Shown in pieces: positions 1 to 6,239 of a stretch of DNA of 39,566 nt; position 1 is the first letter of the stretch; every line of letters begins with the position of its first letter. The DNA is from Halorhodospira halophila (GTDB taxonomy: Bacteria > Pseudomonadota > Gammaproteobacteria > Nitrococcales > Halorhodospiraceae). The notes under the pieces were generated by a model. It was not told the DNA's origin. It searched no databases and saw only the letters and a program-made list of their open reading frames with translations. A program made the translations under genes and the position numbers. The stretch spans positions 1 through 39,566 of the forward strand of contig NZ_NHSN01000024.1 in the NCBI RefSeq assembly GCF_016653405.1, read 5' to 3'.

Positions 1-317
1 CCGTGGGGGATCGTTTCCGTCTCGGTGCGGCATTGATCGAGGTATCGCAGCCGCTGCTGCCCGTAGGCCGTCTCCAGCCCAACCACGCGCTCGACCTCGA
101 CCAGCCCGGGCGCGCACACTGCACCACCAAGCTGCTCGGCCACCGCCTGATCACCGGGGCGCTGACCACCGGCTCGCGACGCCGAGCGCCGCTGTCGCGT
201 TTGGACACGCGCCAGGCGCTCGCGCACCCCCGGTGTCGCCGGCTGCTCCGGCGACACCGCCGCCGGACGCCCGCCGGCCTGGGCCCGGAGCCGGTCGATC
301 CGCTTGGACAGGCTCAC
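1..317 (-). CDS. YprB/MrfB-like RNase H-fold exonuclease, N-terminal part
   Basis: The frame opens at a GTG (315-317) and stays open to the left edge, so only about 105 N-terminal residues are visible. A GGAGGG lies about 10 nt before the GTG. The protein starts SLSKRIDRLRAQ, like the MSLK-x-KL-x-RM-KK start of Bacillus YprB (MrfB). It has a low-complexity Ala/Arg/Gln stretch, then a segment around GLVEVERVVGLETAYG that matches the 'hydrophobic-E-V-x-x-PL-x-x-x-HG' strand preceding the exonuclease core in that family. The catalytic DnaQ-like residues would lie outside the window. MrfB is the exonuclease partner of the DUF1998 helicase MrfA in mitomycin-lesion repair in Bacillus, and an MrfA-like helicase is encoded 6 kb away on the same strand. 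The family call rests on short N-terminal similarity plus that context. Confidence 0.5.
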   Translation of the reverse strand, partial: MSLSKRIDRLRAQAGGRPAAVSPEQPATPGVRERLARVQTRQRRSASRAGGQRPGDQAVAEQLGGAVCAPGLVEVERVVGLETAYGQQRLRYLDQCRTETETIPH

Positions 318-339
318 TGCTTCGCTTCCCTCCCTCGAG

Positions 340-1161
340 TCAACGCAGGCGCTCCAGCCCCCGTTCCAGCGAGGCGCTCGATACCTGGCCGGTGTGGGAG
401 TCGACCAACTGGCCGTGTTCATCGTAGAAGAAGGTGGCGGGCAGACCGCGGGTGCCGGTGGCATCACTCCAGCGCTGGTGCGGATCCATCAGGATGTTCT
501 CCAGCGATGGCGCATGCTCTTCCAGGTAGCCCTGCACCTGACCGGCATCCTCGCCCTGGTTGACGAAGACGAACTTGACGCCATCCTCGCGTTCCTGCGC
601 CTGCTCGAAGACTGGCTTCTCCTGCTGGCAGGCCGGGCACCACGTCGCCCATAGATTGACCACCACGGGCTGGCCGGTCTCATCGATCAGGCTGGGCAGA
701 TCCGTGCGCTCGCCCTCCAGGGTGCTCACCGCTACCTCCGGCGCCGATCGGGATTGCTGATCGATCACCAGCAGCGGGCCCGCGGTCACTCCCCAGACGA
801 TGCCGCCGGCGACCACCGCCGTCGTCAGGGCCCGGCGCTGCTGGGGAACCCGCCAGAAACGCCAGACCAGGTAGGCCAGACCGGCGACAACACCACCGAG
901 GGGATCGAAGCCGCCGTCGCGGATATCCACCACCCCCCAGAGGCTGTCGAAGCTCTCCCAGTAGTGGACGACGAACAGCAGCCGCGCCCCCACCAGCCCA
1001 ACCAGGACCAAGCTGAACAGGCTGTCGCTGACCCGCACACCGCTGCGCCGAGCGGCCAGGCCACCGGCGACCAGGGCGACGGCCAAGGCCAGAACAAGCA
1101 GGATCTGTCCGATGGAGAGCACAAGGGGGCCCAGCGCCACCGTCTGATTCAGGACACTCAT
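340..1161 (-). CDS. Lgt-like membrane domain fused to TlpA-type thioredoxin
   Basis: The predicted protein has 273 residues. Residues about 12-125 form three to four membrane segments with a GARLLFVVHYWESF stretch that resembles the G-A-R-x-x-Y/F-V segment of prolipoprotein diacylglyceryl transferase (Lgt). Residues about 140-273 are a periplasmic-type TlpA/ResA thioredoxin fold with the redox motif WCPAC (174-178) and the cis-Pro loop GLPATFF. The Lgt catalytic core is not complete, so transferase activity is unlikely. The protein is better read as a membrane-tethered thiol-disulfide reductase, perhaps serving cytochrome c or envelope cysteine reduction. The ATG at 1159-1161 overlaps the chaC stop by 4 nt (ATGA), so translation is probably coupled to chaC. 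Confidence 0.8.
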   Translation of the reverse strand: MSVLNQTVALGPLVLSIGQILLVLALAVALVAGGLAARRSGVRVSDSLFSLVLVGLVGARLLFVVHYWESFDSLWGVVDIRDGGFDPLGGVVAGLAYLVWRFWRVPQQRRALTTAVVAGGIVWGVTAGPLLVIDQQSRSAPEVAVSTLEGERTDLPSLIDETGQPVVVNLWATWCPACQQEKPVFEQAQEREDGVKFVFVNQGEDAGQVQGYLEEHAPSLENILMDPHQRWSDATGTRGLPATFFYDEHGQLVDSHTGQVSSASLERGLERLR

Positions 1162-1748
1162 GGGCGGACGACTCCGGTTGAATGGGGAAAAAACTCCTCG
1201 ATGGCCTCCTCCAGGGCGAACACGTGCCGATCCTCCTCGCCCAGGGCGCGCAGGGCCCGCGCCAGCTCGATCAGGTAGTCGCTGTTGGGACCGCTCGGAC
1301 CGCTGCAGCTGGCAATCTGCCGGGCCATCTCCGGAATCGGCGCAGGCCCGAGGAACGCCGGGTTATCCGCGGTAGCGATGTAGACCAGCCCCCGACCCTC
1401 GCCGCCATCTAGAAACCGCAGCGGCGTGGTCAAGCGGAGATAGCCGTTCTTCTCACGCAGATCCAGCGGTCCCAGGGCCTCGGGCGGGATCCGGTAGGCC
1501 ATGCCGACACAGCGCACCCCCGGGGCTTCGATCAGGGTGGCCACCCGCCCGGGCGCCTCCGGCGTACCCCGGTGATCGTGGGAGCCCTGCCAGAAACGGC
1601 GCTTCCAGCCGTGGATAGCAGCCGGGCGGCACTCGAAGTACGGGAAATCGGCCTTGTAGATCAGGGAACCGTATCCGAACAGCCAATGGTGGCCCTGATC
1701 GGGGAGTGGCTGGTGCTGCCGGTTGATCGCCCTAGTATCCGCAACCAT
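1158..1748 (-). CDS. chaC: ChaC-like glutathione-specific gamma-glutamylcyclotransferase
   Basis: The 196-residue protein fits ChaC length. It has the GYGSL substrate-binding loop (25-29), a WQGSHDHRGTPEAPGRVATL-type segment diagnostic of ChaC, and the LREKNGY motif with the catalytic glutamate near residue 99. ChaC enzymes cleave glutathione to 5-oxoproline and Cys-Gly in the cytoplasm. The ATG at 1746-1748 was chosen because family homology starts about 20 residues later; the open frame continues far upstream through Arg-rich sequence that does not look like protein. No strong ribosome-binding site is visible. It lies 52 nt downstream of the GGDEF-EAL gene and overlaps the downstream thioredoxin-fusion gene by 4 nt, which suggests a thiol-related pair. 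A glutathione-synthesis gene (gshA) is in the same window. Confidence 0.9.
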   Translation of the reverse strand: MVADTRAINRQHQPLPDQGHHWLFGYGSLIYKADFPYFECRPAAIHGWKRRFWQGSHDHRGTPEAPGRVATLIEAPGVRCVGMAYRIPPEALGPLDLREKNGYLRLTTPLRFLDGGEGRGLVYIATADNPAFLGPAPIPEMARQIASCSGPSGPNSDYLIELARALRALGEEDRHVFALEEAIEEFFPHSTGVVRP

Positions 1749-1800
1749 GCCGTCGAGGATACCAGACCTTCGCCGCCGCACTCTGCCCGCCTCGGGCGAT

Positions 1801-3774
1801 CTACCCCGCGCCGAAGAGCCGGGGAGTGACCTGTGCGGCCGGCTCCGGGCGCGCGAAGAAGAACCCCTGGCCCAGCGGGCAACCTTCATGCAGCAGGATA
1901 TCGCGCTGCTCACGGGTCTCGATGCCCTCGGCGAGCACCGAGAACCCCAGGCTAACGCCGAGATCGATGATTGCCCGGTTGATCTTGATCTGGGTCGCAT
2001 CCGACGGCAGGCCCCGCACGAAGGAGCGATCGATCTTGAGCTGGTCGATGGGCAGACCGCGCAGGTAGCTCAACGACGAGTACCCCGTACCAAAATCATC
2101 CAGGGCGATCAGCACGCCCCGGGCGCGCAGGGCCTCGAGCTGGGCCACCACCGTGCGATCCTGCTCCATCAGGACGCTCTCGGTGATCTCCAGCGCCAGC
2201 GCCTCGGGCGGGACACCGGCGTGCGCCAGGGCATGCTCCACATCGTCGACCAGGCCGCCGCCGACGAGCTGCGGTGCCGAGACGTTCACGCCGACGCGGC
2301 CGAACGCCAACCCGGCATCCCGCCAGGCCCGCGCCTGCTCGCAAGCCTGGCGCAGCACCCAGCGGCCCAGCTCGCCAATAAGCCCCACCCGCTCGGCAAC
2401 CGGCACAAACTGCGCCGGAGAGACCCAACCGCGCTCCGGATGCTCCCAGCGCAGCAGCGCCTCGGCCCCGACCCAGCGGCCACTGCTCAGCTCCGTCTGC
2501 AGCTGGAAGTGCAGCGCCAGCGCATTCGACTCCATGGCCTGCCGCAACTGCGAGCCGAGCTCCAGGCGCTCGCGGGCCTCGGTCGTCAGCTCCTCGCTGA
2601 AGAAGCGCAGACTGACGCCCTCCTGACGGGCCTGGTACATGGCGGCATCGGCCTGCTGCACGAGCTGCGCCGCGGAAGCGGCCGGCTCCGGATAGCTGCT
2701 GACCCCCACGCGCAGGTGGATGGGCACCTCCTGGCCCTGCACCTCGAACGGCGCCCCGGTCACCTCGAGGAAGCGACGGGCCAGCTCGGTGGCGTCACCG
2801 GCGGTCCGCAACCGGGGGAGAACGACGGCAAACTCGTCCCCGCCGAGCCGCGAGACCTGCACCGGGCCGCACAGTTGCGAGGGCACATGGACCTCGCTAA
2901 GCCGCTGACCCAACCGTTTGAGCACGTCATCACCGGCCTGGTGGCCATAGCTGTCGTTGATCGTCCGGAAGTCGTTGACATCGATGACCACCAGCCCCAG
3001 GGGCGCCCAGGGCGGAAGCGCCTCCAGAGTGCGGGCCAGGCGATCCTGGAAGAGCATACGGAGCGATTCGCGGTTGGTGACGTCGTGGAGGTTGATCACC
3101 CACGCGCTCCTGCCTTCCCAACCGATGGGCTGGGCGCCCATCTCCACCGTCCGTAAGCCACCCCCGGGGGCAAACAGCTCGACCTGCTGCGGCGCCCCCT
3201 GGGGAATCGCCTGGCCGAACCAAGCCCCGACCAGCGCCTGCGGATCCTGCCCGAGAAACCGCCCCGCAGCCGCGTTGGCATAGAGGATGCGACCCTCCGT
3301 ATCGACGATCACGATCCCCTCTGCGGTGCTGGCCAACAACTGGTGGTACTGCCAGTCGCGCTCGTGCAGGGCCTCGCGGACCGCCTCGCGCTCCGTCACA
3401 TCCTCCAGGATGTGCAGCGAGTAGGCGTAGCGACCCGCCTCGTCCACCACCGGGTAGGCCCGCGACTGCAGGATCTCGCCCGCGTCCAGGACAAGGTCAC
3501 AGCACGGCTCCTGCGGGGCGACATCAGCGGAACGCGCAGCTGCGAAGGCCCGCATCCCCGCGGCACAGCGGGGTAGCGGCCCCTCGCGCACGGGGAACAC
3601 CTCCCAGTAGCAGCGTCCCAGCGCCTCATCGGCCCGGCAGCCGGCCCGCTCCAGATAGGCGGCATTGGCGCCGAGGATGCGGTACTCGTGGTCGTGGACA
3701 AAGGCCGCATGGGCAATCGCCTCAATCGGGACCGGCCAGCCCGCCACTCCCTGCTGTCGCTTATCGCGCCCCAT
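1801..3774 (-). CDS. PAS-PAS-GGDEF-EAL cyclic-di-GMP enzyme
   Basis: The 657-residue cytoplasmic protein has no membrane segment. Two PAS-like sensor domains (about 15-130 and 140-245) precede a GGDEF domain with an intact active-site GGDEF (311-315) and an EAL domain with EALLRW (438-443), NVSAPQL, EITESVLM, DDFGTGYSS (from 559) and AEGIET, so both cyclase and phosphodiesterase activity are possible. Two deviations are visible: no RxxD inhibitory site lies five residues before GGDEF, and the usual D-x-L-T-G-L-P-N-R entry to the domain is degenerate (DVTNRES). Loss of the I-site often accompanies enzymes that are not product-inhibited or that act mainly as phosphodiesterases. The ATG at 3772-3774 is preferred; an upstream ATG at 3837 would add 21 Gly/Pro-rich residues and has no ribosome-binding site. 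Confidence 0.9.
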   Translation of the reverse strand: MGRDKRQQGVAGWPVPIEAIAHAAFVHDHEYRILGANAAYLERAGCRADEALGRCYWEVFPVREGPLPRCAAGMRAFAAARSADVAPQEPCCDLVLDAGEILQSRAYPVVDEAGRYAYSLHILEDVTEREAVREALHERDWQYHQLLASTAEGIVIVDTEGRILYANAAAGRFLGQDPQALVGAWFGQAIPQGAPQQVELFAPGGGLRTVEMGAQPIGWEGRSAWVINLHDVTNRESLRMLFQDRLARTLEALPPWAPLGLVVIDVNDFRTINDSYGHQAGDDVLKRLGQRLSEVHVPSQLCGPVQVSRLGGDEFAVVLPRLRTAGDATELARRFLEVTGAPFEVQGQEVPIHLRVGVSSYPEPAASAAQLVQQADAAMYQARQEGVSLRFFSEELTTEARERLELGSQLRQAMESNALALHFQLQTELSSGRWVGAEALLRWEHPERGWVSPAQFVPVAERVGLIGELGRWVLRQACEQARAWRDAGLAFGRVGVNVSAPQLVGGGLVDDVEHALAHAGVPPEALALEITESVLMEQDRTVVAQLEALRARGVLIALDDFGTGYSSLSYLRGLPIDQLKIDRSFVRGLPSDATQIKINRAIIDLGVSLGFSVLAEGIETREQRDILLHEGCPLGQGFFFARPEPAAQVTPRLFGAG

Positions 3775-3937
3775 CACCTCCACCAGAGGGTCGCCGTCGC
3801 CCGACCGGCCGGCACCGGGAGGACAGCCCGCCGCCATCGAACCGGTTCAAGGATAGCCGCGCGGTGTGCAGCAGCACGCCCTTCAGGGCGAACACCCCCG
3901 CAGCCGCAAGCACCACACCCCACGCCATCGCGTCCAT
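3761..3937 (-). CDS. possible small single-span membrane peptide
   Basis: A 58-codon frame starts with ATG preceded by GAGGGCGGA, 13 nt after the stop of the TauE-like gene, and overlaps the preferred start of the GGDEF-EAL gene by 14 nt. It encodes one hydrophobic segment (AWGVVLAAAGVFALKGVLL) followed by an Arg/Gly-rich tail. It fills what would otherwise be a gap in a tightly packed same-strand run, and its ribosome-binding site is better than that of the longer start of the neighbouring gene. It belongs to no family I recognise, and such short frames arise easily in GC-rich DNA. Confidence 0.3.
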   Translation of the reverse strand: MDAMAWGVVLAAAGVFALKGVLLHTARLSLNRFDGGGLSSRCRPVGRRRPSGGGDGAR

Positions 3938-3950
3938 TCCGCCCTCGCAC

Positions 3951-4682
3951 TCAACCCAGCGCGCGTACACCGTCGACAATCACCGCGACAGCCGACAGCG
4001 TACACAGAATCAGGAGAATCGGTCGAATCCGGCCGGCATCCACCCAGTGGAGGATCGACCCAGAGATCCACAGCCCCAGCAACGCCGCCGGCGTAACAGC
4101 CAGGGAGAGCATGAGTTCGTCGTGGCCGAAATACCCCAGCAGGACCATCCCCAGCAACGAGACCACCGAGCCGACCAGGAAATACCCCCCCAAATTGGCC
4201 CGGATATGCGGTCCCCGGGCGTGCTGATAGAGCAGTGCCATCGGCGGACCGCCCACCGAGGTCGCCGTACCCATGAAACCGGAGAGGAACCCGGCCCCCA
4301 GAAGCCGGTTGCGGGTCGGGCGGATATCCCCGGGGAGCAGGCTGACCACCACACCCAACAACACCGCCACCCCGAGAACCAGCGACAGCATCCACTGCGA
4401 TGCCACCGCAAGCAGCCCAAAGGCCGCCACCATCCCCGGCATGCGTCCGATCACCGCGGCCCCGAGTTCGCCGATGGCCAGCCCCGCCCGATTGCGCCAA
4501 AGGATGATCGCCGAGATGACCATGGCCACGAAGAGCACCGGCCCAGGGATGAAGGCCGGGTCGATGAGAAACAGCAGCGGGGCAGCGAAGATCGCCAGCC
4601 CGAAGCCCAAGGCCCCCTGGAGCAGACTGCCAATGGCCACCAGCAGGGAAGCGAGCGCGAGTTCGAGGGGAGGCAGGGGCAA
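3951..4682 (-). CDS. TauE/SafE (TSUP) family membrane permease
   Basis: The 243-residue integral membrane protein has about seven to eight hydrophobic spans in two halves. The second half begins with GFMGTATSVGGPPMALLYQ, and the first contains GSLLQGALGFGLAIFAAPLL; both are the typical repeated GxxG-P-type motifs of TSUP permeases. Family members move sulfite, sulfoacetate or other small organosulfur anions across the inner membrane. No neighbour here fixes the substrate. The aldehyde dehydrogenase upstream is separated by a 75-nt gap with a GC-rich dyad. The ATG is followed directly by hydrophobic sequence, as expected for the family. Confidence 0.85.
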   Translation of the reverse strand: MPLPPLELALASLLVAIGSLLQGALGFGLAIFAAPLLFLIDPAFIPGPVLFVAMVISAIILWRNRAGLAIGELGAAVIGRMPGMVAAFGLLAVASQWMLSLVLGVAVLLGVVVSLLPGDIRPTRNRLLGAGFLSGFMGTATSVGGPPMALLYQHARGPHIRANLGGYFLVGSVVSLLGMVLLGYFGHDELMLSLAVTPAALLGLWISGSILHWVDAGRIRPILLILCTLSAVAVIVDGVRALG

Positions 4683-4722
4683 GAACGGACTCCGGCGGCT
4701 TCGTGAAGGCGGAAGTCTATCA

Positions 4723-4737
4723 CCCCGCCACGCGGGG
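4723..4737. other. GC-rich perfect dyad, possible attenuating hairpin
   Basis: CCCCGC-CAC-GCGGGG forms a perfect 6-bp stem with a 3-nt loop. It lies between the stop of the aldehyde dehydrogenase gene and the start of the TauE-like gene (both minus strand). No T-run follows on the minus strand, so it is not a classical intrinsic terminator. It could slow RNA decay or partly separate the two genes. Confidence 0.35.
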
Positions 4738-4757
4738 ACGCCGGACGCCGCCGGGGG

Positions 4758-6191
4758 TCAGCGCACCATCAGCCGCCGGACCCAGCGGTGAATCCTGCGC
4801 CCGTAGGGCGGCTCGACCAGGCGCGCGCTGTTCCACCGCCCCTTGCGCAGGACCGCTTTCTCGTTCGAGAACGTCCGGAAGCCTTCGAAGCCGTGATAAC
4901 GCCCCATCCCCGACGCCCCCACACCGCCGAAGGGCAGGTTGTCCTGGGCTACATGGAGCACGGTGTCGTTGATACACACCCCACCGGAGTGGCTACGATC
5001 GAGCACCTGTTGCTGACGGCGGCGATCGTGCCCGAAGTAGTAGAGCGCCAGCGGGCGCGGTCGCGCGCGGATGTAGGCCAGCGCCTGTTCCAGGTCCGCC
5101 ACGGTGACCACGGGCAGCACCGGACCGAAGATCTCCTCCTCCAGCACCCGCGCGGAAGCCGGGGCATCCAGCACCAGCCAGGGAGGCATACGACCCGACT
5201 CTGGGGCGTTTTTGACCGCCTCGGCCATGGACACCAGCTCCGCACCCTGCTCCCGGGCATCGGTGAGCAGCGCCTCCAGACGCTCGCGGTGCTGACGGGT
5301 GATCACAGCGGCGTAGTCGGGATTGTGCAACGGATCGGGATAGAGGCGCGTAGCCGCCCGGCGCAACGCGTCCACCAGGGCGTCACGCCGATCCGGCGTG
5401 CACAGCACATAGTCCGGTGCAATGCAGGTCTGGCCCGCATTGAGCAGCTTGCCGTAGGCGATCCGCCCGGCCGCCGTATCGAGATCGGCGTCCCCATCGA
5501 CGACCGCCGGCGACTTGCCCCCCAACTCCAGGGTCACCGGGGTGAGGTGGGCCGCCGCGGCGGCCATCACCTGGCGTCCCACGGCGGTGGAGCCAGTAAA
5601 GAGCAGATGATCGAAAGGCAGCGCCGCGAACGCCCGGCTCACCGACTCACCACCCTCAACCACGGCCACCTCCTCGGCGGAGAAGGCCTGACGAATCACG
5701 CTGCCGAGCACCGCGTTGGTCGCCGGCGTCAGCTCGGAGAGCTTGAGCAGCACCCGATTACCCGCCGCCAGCGCCCCGGTCAGCGGGCTCAGGGCCAGGT
5801 AGACCGGGTAGTTCCACGGCACCATGATGCCCACCACACCCAAGGGCTGGTCGTGCACCCAGGCCGAGGCCGGCTGCATGAGCGGGTGGGGCCAGCGCCG
5901 GCGGGGACGCATCCAGCGGCGCAGGTGGCGCTGCGCGTGGCGGATCCCGGTCAGCGCCGGCAGCAGGTCCACGGTGGTCGACTCCTCCACCGAGCGCCCC
6001 CCGAAGTCCTCGTCCAGCGCCGCCGTCAACGCCTCCCGATGGTCGAGCACCGCCCGCCGCAGCCGATCCAGTCGCCCCCGGCGCACCGCCAGACTAGGGG
6101 CCGGATCCGCGGCGAAGGCCTGGCGCTGGCGATCCAGCAACGTCTGCAACTCCGCGGCTTGATACTCCGGCATGGGGGTGTGTTCGCCCAT
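4758..6191 (-). CDS. NAD(P)-dependent aldehyde dehydrogenase (coniferyl aldehyde dehydrogenase-like)
   Basis: The 477-residue protein is a class-3-like aldehyde dehydrogenase that oxidises hydrophobic or aromatic aldehydes to acids. It has the cofactor-site segment VPWNYPVYLALSPLTGALAAG, FTGSTAVGR, the general-base glutamate in LELGGKSP (Glu222), the catalytic cysteine in NAGQTCIAPDY (Cys256), EEEIFGPVLPV, and a C-terminal hydrophobic/basic tail. The length and the PWNYP and QTCIAPDY variants are those of the coniferyl-aldehyde (CalB-like) branch. GGAG stands 5 nt before the first ATG; the ATG seven codons in is an alternative. It lies 48 nt after the MrfA-like gene. Physiological substrate unknown; aldehyde detoxification is a fair guess. 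Confidence 0.88.
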   Translation of the reverse strand: MGEHTPMPEYQAAELQTLLDRQRQAFAADPAPSLAVRRGRLDRLRRAVLDHREALTAALDEDFGGRSVEESTTVDLLPALTGIRHAQRHLRRWMRPRRRWPHPLMQPASAWVHDQPLGVVGIMVPWNYPVYLALSPLTGALAAGNRVLLKLSELTPATNAVLGSVIRQAFSAEEVAVVEGGESVSRAFAALPFDHLLFTGSTAVGRQVMAAAAAHLTPVTLELGGKSPAVVDGDADLDTAAGRIAYGKLLNAGQTCIAPDYVLCTPDRRDALVDALRRAATRLYPDPLHNPDYAAVITRQHRERLEALLTDAREQGAELVSMAEAVKNAPESGRMPPWLVLDAPASARVLEEEIFGPVLPVVTVADLEQALAYIRARPRPLALYYFGHDRRRQQQVLDRSHSGGVCINDTVLHVAQDNLPFGGVGASGMGRYHGFEGFRTFSNEKAVLRKGRWNSARLVEPPYGRRIHRWVRRLMVR

Positions 6192-6239
6192 CCTGTCTCC
6201 GCCTCTTCTCCGTTCAGCGGCGCTAAGAATCGTTCGTGC

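Noticed and set aside
3775-3837. Longer N-terminus of the GGDEF-EAL protein from ATG 3837
   Set aside because: No ribosome-binding site, Gly/Pro-rich sequence, and overlap with a plausible small gene; the ATG at 3774 is favoured though not certain.
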